In this document: positions 6,925 to 14,486 of the stretch, one piece after another
Numbering within the stretch: the stretch's first letter is position 1
How the letters are laid out: every line of letters starts with the position of its first letter
Assembly: GCA_019119595.1 (NCBI GenBank)
Contig: DWWS01000055.1
Coordinates: 1-64,000 of the forward strand
Reading direction: 5' to 3'
Source of the DNA: Candidatus Eisenbergiella merdavium
GTDB lineage: Bacteria > Bacillota > Clostridia > Lachnospirales > Lachnospiraceae
Length of the DNA stretch: 64,000 nt
Program-made: the position numbers and the translations under genes
Notes under the pieces: model-generated
Seen by the model: only the letters and a program-made list of their open reading frames with translations
Databases searched by the model: none
Told to the model about the DNA's origin: nothing

Positions 6925-8106
6925 ATGGCCAGAACAGGAAACAACATTTACAAAAGAAAGGACGGAAGATACGAGGGAAGGGTCCTGATCGGAAAGACCT
7001 GCCGCAGAAAGCCGAGATATGTCTACGTGTATGCGAGGACGTTAAAAGAGGTCAAGCGGAAAATGGAGGAGATCCGGGAGAACGGAATAACGGAAAAGGA
7101 AAAGGGAACGGATATTTCCATGCAGGCCGCAGCTGAGGAATGGCTGCGCCGGATGCAGGAGAACTGGAAGCCGACGACCTGCGGGATGTACCGGAGCGTC
7201 GTCAGCCACTATGTGATCCCTCTGCTGGGCGATTACGCGGTTACGGAAATAGGAAAGGAGCTTTTTGAGGAGTTTGCGAGGGATCTGGACGGATATTCCC
7301 AGAAGCAAAGCCTGTCTGAACGCTATAAAAAGTATATCTGCTCCATCGTCCGTCAGATCATGGATTATACCGAAAACGCATACCAGCTGGAGAAAAAGGG
7401 ACCGCCTGTTCCGGCTTTCCGTGTTCCCAGGCAGGCGGCGCAGCTCCCGCCAAAGCAGGATCTGCTCAGGCTGAGGCAGTATCTTCTGGAGCATCTTGAG
7501 GAGGATACCTGCCTGGGGATCCTGGTCGCCATGAATACGGGAATCCGGATCGGAGAGCTGTGCGCGCTTCAGTGGGGAGACTTCGATCTGGAAAGCGGAG
7601 AGCTTGTGATCAGAAGGAATCTGCAGAGAGTCAGGAGCGAGGACGGAACGGACAAAGGGCAAAAGGACGCGGCCGGAAAGACGAGGGTGTGCATGCAGAT
7701 GCCGAAAACCACCTCATCCATTCGGGTAATTCCGCTTGCGGACGGGCTTTCGGACATTCTGAGAGCTTTCCGGAGACCTCCGGAAAAATATCTGATTTCC
7801 GGGAAGAAAAAGGCATGGTCGGAGGCGCGCACCCTGCAGTACCGGTTTTCCGCCATCCTGAAAAAATGCGGGATCCAGCCCTTCCATTTTCATCTGCTCC
7901 GACATGCTTTCGCAAGTCAGTGCGTGGAGCTTGGCTGCGATATTAAGAGTCTGAGTGAAATTCTGGGACACAGCAGCGTGCAGATCACCATGAACATTTA
8001 TGTGCATTCCTCCACGAAGCAGAAGAAGGAGCTGATGAATCTTGTCTGCAGACTGGATGAAAAAGAACAAAAAACGGATTCAGGTATCGTAAATGATGCA
8101 ATCTGA
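6925..8106 (+). CDS. Tyrosine recombinase (invertase of its own segment)
   Basis: This 393-residue integrase-family recombinase has an N-terminal arm-binding (AP2-like) domain (NIYKRKDGRYEGRV), a SAM-like core-binding domain (about 60-165) and a catalytic domain. Arg208 (TGIRIGEL), His323 and Arg326 (HLLRHAF), His349 (LGHSS) and the nucleophile Tyr359 (NIYVHSS) are all present. The start at 6925 follows GGAGGTAAAT; an in-frame ATG at 6901 lacks a site. The gene lies wholly inside the 27-bp inverted repeats, with no excisionase or other transposon gene near it, so it is more likely a DNA invertase than a transposon integrase. It would catalyse strand exchange in the 7-bp spacers of those repeats. 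Confidence 0.9.
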   Translation: MARTGNNIYKRKDGRYEGRVLIGKTCRRKPRYVYVYARTLKEVKRKMEEIRENGITEKEKGTDISMQAAAEEWLRRMQENWKPTTCGMYRSVVSHYVIPLLGDYAVTEIGKELFEEFARDLDGYSQKQSLSERYKKYICSIVRQIMDYTENAYQLEKKGPPVPAFRVPRQAAQLPPKQDLLRLRQYLLEHLEEDTCLGILVAMNTGIRIGELCALQWGDFDLESGELVIRRNLQRVRSEDGTDKGQKDAAGKTRVCMQMPKTTSSIRVIPLADGLSDILRAFRRPPEKYLISGKKKAWSEARTLQYRFSAILKKCGIQPFHFHLLRHAFASQCVELGCDIKSLSEILGHSSVQITMNIYVHSSTKQKKELMNLVCRLDEKEQKTDSGIVNDAI

Positions 8107-8123
8107 AAGAGGCTTTTTTTAAA

Positions 8124-8138
8124 AAATAAGCCGTCAAA
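8124..8138 (+). repeat. 15-bp direct repeat, right copy
   Basis: Identical to 6883-6897; it lies just after the recombinase stop and before the right-end hairpin. It is a possible recombinase arm site. Confidence 0.55.
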
Positions 8139-8152
8139 TATCCCGTCAATCA

Positions 8153-8189
8153 CACGGCCATTTCAGGGAAATGCCTGAAACAGGCCGTG
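8153..8189 (+). terminator. Strong hairpin after the recombinase gene
   Basis: CACGGCC + TTTCAGG pairs with CCTGAAA + GGCCGTG across a six-base loop and small bulge. There is no clear T run after it, so its efficiency as a terminator is uncertain. In the present orientation it would reduce read-through from the recombinase gene into the polysaccharide operon. Confidence 0.5.
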
Positions 8190-8200
8190 TATCTGAAGCT

Positions 8201-8227
8201 TTTCATAAAAGAAATTATTTTACGAAA
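8201..8227 (-). repeat. Right inverted repeat (recombination site)
   Basis: This is the exact reverse complement of 6688-6714 (27 of 27). It lies between the right-end hairpin and the GTG start of the first polysaccharide gene at 8262, so after inversion the outward promoter would transcribe across it into the operon leader. Confidence 0.88.
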
Positions 8228-8261
8228 TTAATTCCGGCTTTGCATGAAAGAGAAAGCATGA

Positions 8262-8990
8262 GTGGGAAATTATATTGACGTCCACTGTCATATTCTGCCG
8301 GGAGCTGACGATGGGGCGCCCGACATGGATACGGCGGTCCGGATGCTCAGACAGGAAGCGAGGGATGGCGTGGGAAGGATCATTCTCACGCCCCATCAGA
8401 AGCCGGGCCGAAGGTGCATCAGCGCGGCAGGCGTGAACAGGAGGCTCCGGCTTTTGCAGAGGGAAGCGCAGCGGATGGATATTCCGATCCGGCTTTATTC
8501 CGGCGCGGAGCTGCTTTACTGCCACGGCCTTCGGGAGCTTTTGGACAGCGGCCAGGCATGTACGCTGGCCCGCTCCAGATATGTGCTGGTGGAATTCATG
8601 CCGGCGGAGGAATGGAGCTATATCCGCAGCGGAATCTACGATCTGGCAGGCGGGGGCTACTGGCCTGTGCTGGCCCACGTGGAGCGCTATCTCCAGCTTG
8701 CGGACAGGCCGGAGCGCGTCAGGGAACTGACGGAAATGGGCGCCTATATTCAGATGAATGCGGGAAGCGCTGCAGGAGCAGAGGGCCTCAGAACAAAAAG
8801 GAGCTGCCAGCGGCTTCTGAAGCAGAGGCTGGTGCATTTTGTGGGAACCGACGCGCACAGAGCCGAAGGAAGCCGTTCGCCGCAGCTTGGCGCGTGCGTC
8901 AGGCTGCTGGAAAGACAGGCGGGAAGGGCATATGCCAGAAGGCTGCTGTGGAAGAATGCGGAATGCATTCTGGAAAATATACAACTATGA
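8262..8990 (+). CDS. CpsB/CapC-type tyrosine-protein phosphatase (PHP family)
   Basis: This 242-residue PHP-fold phosphatase of the CpsB/YwqE type has metal-binding motifs DVHCHILPGADDG at the start, LTPH near residue 45, HVERY near 140 and GTDAH near 197. It removes phosphate from the tyrosine kinase CpsD and so tunes polysaccharide assembly. The frame begins with GTG at 8262; no better ATG exists in frame and the ribosome binding site is weak. It is the first gene of the operon and lies 34 bp from the invertible segment. The next gene starts near its stop codon. Confidence 0.9.
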   Translation: MGNYIDVHCHILPGADDGAPDMDTAVRMLRQEARDGVGRIILTPHQKPGRRCISAAGVNRRLRLLQREAQRMDIPIRLYSGAELLYCHGLRELLDSGQACTLARSRYVLVEFMPAEEWSYIRSGIYDLAGGGYWPVLAHVERYLQLADRPERVRELTEMGAYIQMNAGSAAGAEGLRTKRSCQRLLKQRLVHFVGTDAHRAEGSRSPQLGACVRLLERQAGRAYARRLLWKNAECILENIQL

Positions 8991-9004
8991 AGGGGATGAT
9001 ACCA

Positions 9005-9727
9005 ATGGAAAAACAACGCCAGATGACGGATGAAATAGAGATCGATCTCGCGGAGGTCTTTCGAAGAATGCTCGCCAGGCTTCCGATGATGCTTGCGGCA
9101 GGGCTTTTGACCGCGCTGATCGCTTTTTTTGTGAGCAGATTTGTCATGACGCCCGCCTATGAGTCCACGACGAAGATCTATGTGCTGAGCCGTCAGGAAA
9201 ACAGCAGCGTGACCTATTCGGATCTGCAGATGGGCACCCAGCTCACCCAGGATTATGCGGAGCTGATCCAGGGGCGCTACGTTTTAGAACAGGTCGCCGA
9301 GATCCTTTCGCTGGATATGAGCTATGAAGCTCTGCGGGGAATGGTATCCGTAAGCGTGCCGGACGATACCCGGATCATTTCCATTTCGGTCAGCGATTCG
9401 GATCCTGTCAGGGCGATGGAGATTGCCAACTGCATCCGGGAAACGGCCACCGTATATATCACGGACGTGATGGACATCGAGGCGGTGAACGTGGTTGAAA
9501 CGGCCTTTCTTCCCACGCGGAAATCCGGACCAAACGTGAAGCTCATAACGCTGTTGGGAGGCCTCCTTGGCATATTCGCCATTGCGGCTGTGGCCGTAAC
9601 CGAATATCTGATGGACGATACCATCAAAACCGCAGAAGATGTGGAGCGGTATCTGGAGCTGTCTACGCTGGCAATGATACCCCTCAGCGAAAACGAAAAG
9701 CAGGGCAGAAGAAAAAAGAAAAAATAG
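9005..9727 (+). CDS. CpsC/YveK-type chain-length regulator (Wzz family)
   Basis: This 240-residue polysaccharide co-polymerase has a cytoplasmic N-terminus with an acidic IEIDL start, TM1 at about 27-46, an extracytoplasmic Wzz domain and TM2 at about 178-200. A cytosolic tail ends in KKKK. It partners with the separate kinase CpsD at the membrane and helps set chain length and export. The start at 9005 follows AGGGGATGATACCA; an ATG at 8987 overlapping the previous stop is an alternative. The kinase gene follows by 13 bp. Confidence 0.9.
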   Translation: MEKQRQMTDEIEIDLAEVFRRMLARLPMMLAAGLLTALIAFFVSRFVMTPAYESTTKIYVLSRQENSSVTYSDLQMGTQLTQDYAELIQGRYVLEQVAEILSLDMSYEALRGMVSVSVPDDTRIISISVSDSDPVRAMEIANCIRETATVYITDVMDIEAVNVVETAFLPTRKSGPNVKLITLLGGLLGIFAIAAVAVTEYLMDDTIKTAEDVERYLELSTLAMIPLSENEKQGRRKKKK

Positions 9728-9740
9728 GGTGGGAAAAAGC

Positions 9741-10544
9741 ATGCAGAATATTATGATTCGGGCGATGGAAAAGCAGGATTTCAGAGTAAGAGAGGCTTAC
9801 AAAACCCTCCGCACCAATCTGGAGTTTTCCGGAATGGACGTGAAGGTGATCGCTCTGACGAGCTGTACGGAGGATGAAGGAAAGACGAGCGTTTCCTTCC
9901 AGCTTGCCGTTTCTCTGGCGGAGGCGGGAAGGAAAACGATCCTGGTGGACGCCGACCTTCGGAAATCGGTCCTGCACGGCCGCTATAAGGCGACGCGCGA
10001 AAGATACGGCCTGTCCCACTACCTCAGCGGCCAGGCAAGGCTGGAGGATGCGGTCTGCGCGACCAATATTCCTGATTTCCACATCATTTTTGCCGGGCAG
10101 GTACCTCCCAATCCGAGCGAGCTTCTGGGCGGAGACCGGTTTAAGACGCTGGTTGAGAGGTTTCGGGCGGAGTACGACTACATAATCATTGATACACCGC
10201 CCCTGGGAAGCGTGATCGACAGCGCGATCGTGGCGCGGGAATGCGACGGGGTGGTTCTTGTGATCGAGGCGAAGGCGATCAGCTATAAGTTTGCGAGGAC
10301 TGTGAAGGAGCAGCTGGAAAGAGCGGAATGCAGGATCCTCGGCTGTGTGCTCAATAAGGTAGAGCCAAAGGGCGGTGCCTATTACAGCAAATATTATGGA
10401 AGCAAAGGAGCGGAAGGAAAACGTTCCAGAGCGTCCGTGAAGGAGCACAGAAAAGAGGAAACCGAAGGATCGGCGGAAAAAGAGGGACCGGAAACGATTC
10501 CGGGGAAAAAAGCGGATGAGCCGGAGGCGGAGGAGAAGGGATGA
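9741..10544 (+). CDS. CpsD/YwqD-type tyrosine-protein kinase
   Basis: This 267-residue bacterial tyrosine kinase has a Walker A motif SCTEDEGKTS (41-50), a Walker A' motif ILVDADLR (67-74) and a Walker B motif IIDTPP. A tyrosine cluster follows (YYSKYYG), the usual autophosphorylation target, and then a long charged tail rich in Lys and Glu. It acts with the CpsC-like activator and is dephosphorylated by the CpsB-like enzyme. The ATG at 9741 is preferred, with GGTGGGA upstream; a GTG at 9729 is possible. The following small gene overlaps its stop (ATGA). Confidence 0.92.
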   Translation: MQNIMIRAMEKQDFRVREAYKTLRTNLEFSGMDVKVIALTSCTEDEGKTSVSFQLAVSLAEAGRKTILVDADLRKSVLHGRYKATRERYGLSHYLSGQARLEDAVCATNIPDFHIIFAGQVPPNPSELLGGDRFKTLVERFRAEYDYIIIDTPPLGSVIDSAIVARECDGVVLVIEAKAISYKFARTVKEQLERAECRILGCVLNKVEPKGGAYYSKYYGSKGAEGKRSRASVKEHRKEETEGSAEKEGPETIPGKKADEPEAEEKG

Positions 10545-10873
10545 AAAACAAAGGCATATTTATCGGCGTGTGTGCTGCGGACGTGCTGATGCTTGCGGGC
10601 TGTATTTATCTGTACGCCAATCAGGACCGGACCGCGCCTGTTATATCCTTCAGCGAAAATGAAATCATCTATACGGACGGAATGGAAGCACAGGAGCTTT
10701 TAAACGGTGTGAGCGCGTATGACGAACAGGACGGAGACGTTTCCTATTCTCTTCTTGTAGAAAAGGTTTCCAGAACTGCGGAGGGGCAGGCGGTGGTGAC
10801 CTATGCGGCAAAGGACGCCTCCAATAACGTGGCCAAAAGCTCCAGGATCCTGCCTGCGGAGGAAACGGAATGA
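10541..10873 (+). CDS. Small membrane-anchored Ig-like (DUF5011-type) protein
   Basis: This 110-residue protein has an N-terminal hydrophobic segment (residues 5-26, MLAGC inside it may be a lipobox or part of the anchor). One immunoglobulin-like domain of the DUF5011 type follows, recognisable from the DRTAPVISF opening, YDEQDGDVS and YAAKDASNNVA. Such domains usually sit on the cell surface and bind or present other molecules. It is translationally coupled on both sides (overlaps at 10541-10544 and 10870-10873), so it is made together with the kinase and the AP2 protein. Its role in polysaccharide assembly is unknown. Confidence 0.75.
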   Translation: MKNKGIFIGVCAADVLMLAGCIYLYANQDRTAPVISFSENEIIYTDGMEAQELLNGVSAYDEQDGDVSYSLLVEKVSRTAEGQAVVTYAAKDASNNVAKSSRILPAEETE

Positions 10874-11529
10874 AGGAAAATCCGGAATACGGAGCAAAGG
10901 CAAAGGAAGAGAAAAAAAGGAAGTCAGCCGGAGGAAGAAGCCTGACCGATCTGACGGGAAGACGTTTCGGCCGTCTGACGGCGGAATATCCCACGGAACG
11001 CAGAGACAGGAAGGGCTCCGTTTACTGGCACTGCCGCTGCGACTGCGGCGGAGAGGCGGAGGCGACGGAGGACGGCCTTGTATACGGTAATAATTTAAGC
11101 TGCGGCTGCCTGAAACGGGAAAATCAAAAACGGGTTTCGGAACAGCTTCACCATGTGGACGGGACCTGTGTGGAATGGCTGGAAAAGCGAAAAAGCAGAA
11201 GCGACAATACCAGCGGCTTCCGGGGCGTATGCCGCATGAAAAACGGAAAGTACCGGGCCATGATCGGCTTTAAGGGAGAACGCTTTTATCTTGGAACCTA
11301 TGACAGCATGGAGCAGGCCGTTCAGGCGCGCATGGAAGCGGAAAGCGAGATTCATGACGCGTTTGTGAAGAAATATCATGTCTGGAAGGAAAGAGCGGAT
11401 GCAGATCCGGAATGGGGCCTGGAAAATCCTCTGATCTTCCAGGTGGTGAAGGAGCCGGGCGGGGCTTACCGGGTGATTTCGGAGGCTGGACAGGAAAAGG
11501 AGGAGAGATCAGACGCTTCCGCAGAATGA
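10870..11529 (+). CDS. AP2-domain DNA-binding protein with Cys motif
   Basis: This 219-residue protein contains a DLTGRRFGRL motif followed by a cysteine cluster (CRCDCGG ... LSCGCL), a zinc-binding-like module often found in phage and homing-endonuclease DNA-binding proteins. A single AP2/ERF-like domain follows (TSGFRGVCRMKNGKYRAMIGF ending YDSMEQAVQAR). No HNH or other nuclease motif is visible, so a DNA-binding role is more likely than a cutting one. The start overlaps the previous stop. Lying fourth in a polysaccharide operon is unusual; it may be an autoregulator, or the domesticated remnant of a mobile gene. Confidence 0.8.
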   Translation: MKENPEYGAKAKEEKKRKSAGGRSLTDLTGRRFGRLTAEYPTERRDRKGSVYWHCRCDCGGEAEATEDGLVYGNNLSCGCLKRENQKRVSEQLHHVDGTCVEWLEKRKSRSDNTSGFRGVCRMKNGKYRAMIGFKGERFYLGTYDSMEQAVQARMEAESEIHDAFVKKYHVWKERADADPEWGLENPLIFQVVKEPGGAYRVISEAGQEKEERSDASAE

Positions 11530-11549
11530 TCAGAAAATGAGGTGGGAAG

Positions 11550-12020
11550 ATGACTGCTGAAAAATTGAAAATCTGTTTTGCGGCGTCGTCAGGAGGACAT
11601 TTGGAGCAGCTGATGATGCTGAAGCCGCTGATGGATAAGTACGACAGCTTTATCCTTACGGAAAGAACGAGCTATTCGGTCAATACGAAGGGAACGAAGA
11701 CCTATTATGTAAAACAGGTAAACCGGAGGGAAAAAGGCCTGCTCCCGAAGCTTTTATGGGATTCGGCCCAAAGCCTCAGAATTTTTCTCAGGGAACGGCC
11801 GGACGCGGTGATCTGTGCCGGGGTGCTTGCGGTCCTGCCCATGTGTGTGATCTGCAAGCTTTTCCGCCGTAAGGTCATATTCATTGAATCCTTTGCCAAG
11901 GTGACTTCGGCTACAAAGAGCGGAGAATTTGTCTATAAATTCGCGGATCAGTTTTATGTGCAGTGGGAAAGCATGCTTAAGGTATATCCCAAAGCGATTT
12001 ATCTCGGCGGAATTTATTAG
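11550..12020 (+). CDS. Alg14/PssD-like glycosyltransferase membrane subunit
   Basis: This 156-residue protein matches the Alg14/PssD/Cps14F family. It has the N-terminal CFAASSGGHLEQLMML motif, a central hydrophobic stretch (AVLPMCVICKLF) that anchors it to the membrane, and the FIESFAKV and ADQFYVQWESM motifs. It recruits the Alg13-like catalytic partner encoded next, forming one two-subunit enzyme that typically adds the second sugar to a lipid-linked primer. The start has GAGGTGGGAAG. Ten bp separate it from its partner. Confidence 0.9.
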   Translation: MTAEKLKICFAASSGGHLEQLMMLKPLMDKYDSFILTERTSYSVNTKGTKTYYVKQVNRREKGLLPKLLWDSAQSLRIFLRERPDAVICAGVLAVLPMCVICKLFRRKVIFIESFAKVTSATKSGEFVYKFADQFYVQWESMLKVYPKAIYLGGIY

Positions 12021-12030
12021 GAGAACGGAT

Positions 12031-12513
12031 ATGGTATTTGTGACTGTGGGATCTCAGAAATTCCAATTTGACAGGCTGCTTCAGAAGGTGGATGAGCTGG
12101 TGGAAAAAAACGTCATCCGGGACTCCGTTTTTGCCCAGACAGGCTGCTGCGGTTATGTGCCCCGCTTTTACGAGCATGTCGCGTTTATGGAGACGGAAGC
12201 GTTTTCCAAAATGGAAAGCAGAGCGGATATCGTGATCACGCATGGCGGGACAGGCGCGATCATCGGGGCTGTAAAGAAGGGCAGGAGGGTGATCGCCGTG
12301 CCTCGGCTGAAAAAATACAGAGAGCATGTGGACGATCATCAGATTCAGATCCTGGAGGAATTCGAAAGGATGGGAACCATTAAGGCCTGCTATGATCTGG
12401 AGCGTCTTGGAGAAGCGTACGAGGAGGTTCAGAAAATGGATATGCAGCCATACCATACCAATACGGTGAGGATCATCAGCAGCATAGACAGCTTTCTGAG
12501 CGGGAAAAGGTGA
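12031..12513 (+). CDS. Alg13/PssE-like glycosyltransferase catalytic subunit
   Basis: This 160-residue protein equals the C-terminal half of a GT28 enzyme. It has VFVTVGSQKFQFDRLL at the start, ITHGGTGAIIGAVKKGRRVIAVPR for nucleotide-sugar binding, and EHVDDHQIQI. It works only with the Alg14-like partner just upstream. The start at 12031 follows TTAGGAGAACGGAT. The length is normal for the family. Confidence 0.92.
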   Translation: MVFVTVGSQKFQFDRLLQKVDELVEKNVIRDSVFAQTGCCGYVPRFYEHVAFMETEAFSKMESRADIVITHGGTGAIIGAVKKGRRVIAVPRLKKYREHVDDHQIQILEEFERMGTIKACYDLERLGEAYEEVQKMDMQPYHTNTVRIISSIDSFLSGKR

Positions 12514-12520
12514 ATGGAAA

Positions 12521-13387
12521 ATGGATACTCTGATAAAAAACCTCATTCTGACCCCGTTCAATATTCTGTATAAATTCAGCCCGGAGCTGGATCTGAAGCT
12601 TCTGTTTTGGCTGAAGCAGGGCTACCCGCTGAATCTGAAAGCCCCGCTCACCTACAACGAAAAGCTGCAGTGGATCAAGCTGTATGACAGGAATCCGCTC
12701 ATGCCGGTATGCTGTGATAAATATTGGGTCAGAGATTATGTAAAGGAACAGGGGTGCGGGGAAATTTTAAATGATCTGCTTTGGGAAGGGTTTGATCCGG
12801 AAGATATTCCGATTGATGCGCTGCCGGAAAAGTTTGTCATTAAAGCTACCCATGGCTCAACATGGAATCTGATTTGTAAAAATAAAGATCTGCTGGATAA
12901 AAAAGCTATTGTCAAAAAATGCAATAGGTGGCTGAAAACAAAATTTTTGGCTTGTTATGGTGAATGGTTCTATGGTGTGAAAAAACCAAGGATTATTGTG
13001 GAAGATTTTATAGAAAGTCAGGATGATGAGCAGTTAAGGGACTATAAAGTATTTTGCTTTGGAGGTCGTCCCAGGCTGATAAAGGTGGATTTGGATCGCT
13101 TTACCGACCATAAGTCAGTACTTTATGATTGCGGATGGAATAAAGTTGAAGGAATAGGGATGGGCTTTCCGATTTCAGAGCGCAGTGTAGAAAGACCAGC
13201 CTGTTTAGACGAGTTATTGGAATATGCATCCAGGCTTTCTGCTCCGTTCAGGCATGCAAGAGTTGATTTCTATATAGTGGGGAAACGTATTTTTTTTGGT
13301 GAAATAACTTTTACAAGCGGAGCCGGTTTCGACCGGTTTTCATCGTATGATTTTGATCACAGGATGGGAAATTGGATGAAATTGTAG
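12521..13387 (+). CDS. TupA-like ATP-grasp protein
   Basis: This 288-residue protein is of the TupA-like ATP-grasp family common in polysaccharide clusters. It shows the characteristic PLTYNEKLQWIKLYDR segment, FVIKATHGSTWN, a VEDFIES stretch, DYKVFCFGGRP and GEITFTSGAGFDRF near the end. Family members are thought to attach amino acids or similar groups to sugars, as TupA does in teichuronopeptide synthesis. From about 12,850 on the DNA becomes distinctly AT-richer than the first operon genes, suggesting a separate origin of this middle section. Confidence 0.82.
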   Translation: MDTLIKNLILTPFNILYKFSPELDLKLLFWLKQGYPLNLKAPLTYNEKLQWIKLYDRNPLMPVCCDKYWVRDYVKEQGCGEILNDLLWEGFDPEDIPIDALPEKFVIKATHGSTWNLICKNKDLLDKKAIVKKCNRWLKTKFLACYGEWFYGVKKPRIIVEDFIESQDDEQLRDYKVFCFGGRPRLIKVDLDRFTDHKSVLYDCGWNKVEGIGMGFPISERSVERPACLDELLEYASRLSAPFRHARVDFYIVGKRIFFGEITFTSGAGFDRFSSYDFDHRMGNWMKL

Positions 13388-13402
13388 CAATAAAAGGAAA
13401 TT

Positions 13403-14479
13403 ATGATGCGGATTTTAGTAATAGGGCCCGATACTGACAGAAGCAAAGGCGGCATGGCAACGGCAATTCAGGATATCAGGTACAGTAGAATTCTAAATGA
13501 CAGATTTGATGTTGATATATTTGCTTCTTATATTGACGGGAGCCTTCCGGTAAGGTTTCTGTATTCCATATATGCTTATCTGCGGTTCCTGACGATATAT
13601 AAAAAATATGATCTGTTTCATTTACATACCGCTTCTTATGGAAGCACCTTTCGAAAATACTGGTATTTGAAGGCGATCAAAAAGGCAGGAAAGAAAGCGA
13701 TCGTACATATCCACGGAGCAAAATACCTTGCCTTCTATGAACAGCTGAGCGGGAGAAAAAAGCAAACGGTCCTCCGCTATCTGAAAGGTGCGGAGCTTGT
13801 CCTGGCGTTATCAAAGGACTGGAAGGATAAGTTTGACGCTGCGTTCGGTCTGGAAAACTGTCGTGTTTTGGAGAACGGGATTGACACGGAGATGTACGCT
13901 CCCGCTGCCGCGGCCGGCCCGGAGACCGCGCATTCCTTTGCGGTATTGGGAAGATTGGGGCAAAGGAAGGGAACCTATGATCTTGTGGATGCGGTGGAGG
14001 CGGCCGTAAAAAAAGTACCCGATCTGATCTGCTGCCTGGCGGGAGACGGAGAGGTGGAGAAGGTAAAAGGGATCGTCCGGGGAAAAGGGCTGGAAAGAAA
14101 CATCATCGTTTCCGGCTGGCTCGGTCAGGAAGAGAAGGTACGCCTGCTGAAAAAGGTATCGACTGTCGTCCTTCCCTCTTATCATGAAGGGCTTCCGATG
14201 TCGGTTCTGGAGGGGATGGCTGCCGGAAAAGCGGTGATCAGCACAACCGTTGGAGCGATACCGGAGGTGATCGGAAAAGAGAACGGCATTCTGATCGAGG
14301 CGGGAGACATAAATGCCCTGACAGAAGCGCTTGTCCGGTGCTGCGAAGATAGAAAAATGGTTGAAGATATGGCTGCCGAAAACAGAAAAAAGATCTGCGG
14401 GCAATTCAGCCTGGAAAGGATGCACGGCAGGCTGGCGGAATATTATGAGGAATGTGAAAAACAGGCAAATGTAAGATGA
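13403..14479 (+). CDS. GT4-family glycosyltransferase
   Basis: This 358-residue GT-B fold glycosyltransferase has an N-terminal Rossmann half with GPDTDRSKGGMATA and HIHGAK, and a C-terminal donor-binding half with AVLGRLGQRKGTYDLV, VSGWLGQEEK and the retaining-enzyme EX7E motif in SYHEGLPMSVLEGMAAG. It probably adds a sugar to the lipid-linked repeat unit on the cytosolic side. Two adjacent ATG codons (13403, 13406) follow AAAGGAAATT. The sugar is unknown. Confidence 0.92.
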   Translation: MMRILVIGPDTDRSKGGMATAIQDIRYSRILNDRFDVDIFASYIDGSLPVRFLYSIYAYLRFLTIYKKYDLFHLHTASYGSTFRKYWYLKAIKKAGKKAIVHIHGAKYLAFYEQLSGRKKQTVLRYLKGAELVLALSKDWKDKFDAAFGLENCRVLENGIDTEMYAPAAAAGPETAHSFAVLGRLGQRKGTYDLVDAVEAAVKKVPDLICCLAGDGEVEKVKGIVRGKGLERNIIVSGWLGQEEKVRLLKKVSTVVLPSYHEGLPMSVLEGMAAGKAVISTTVGAIPEVIGKENGILIEAGDINALTEALVRCCEDRKMVEDMAAENRKKICGQFSLERMHGRLAEYYEECEKQANVR

Positions 14480-14486
14480 GCAGAGA

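Larger units (their letters stand above)
6688..8227. mobile_element. Invertible promoter segment with its own recombinase
   Basis: Perfect 27-bp inverted repeats (6688-6714 and 8201-8227) bound a 1,540-bp segment. It holds one tyrosine recombinase gene (6925-8106), an outward near-consensus promoter at the left end (6745-6773) and a hairpin at the right end. The polysaccharide operon starts 34 bp beyond the right repeat. In the orientation shown the promoter points left, into a terminator. After inversion it would lie at about 8142-8170 pointing right, with a start near 8177. That makes the segment an ON/OFF switch for the operon. The repeats and promoter are seen in the sequence; inversion and the controlled operon are inferred. 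Confidence 0.82.

Noticed and set aside
6549..6947. Leftward frame across the left repeat
   Set aside because: It crosses a terminator, the recombination site and a promoter; the translation looks like noncoding AT-rich DNA.
6688..8227. Integrative element or prophage remnant
   Set aside because: No excisionase, relaxase, capsid or replication gene is present, and the terminal repeats are inverted rather than direct, so an inversion switch fits better.
8414..9004. N-terminal extension of the CpsC-like frame
   Set aside because: The frame is open upstream but overlaps the phosphatase gene; the Wzz-type domain begins at 9005 with a ribosome site.
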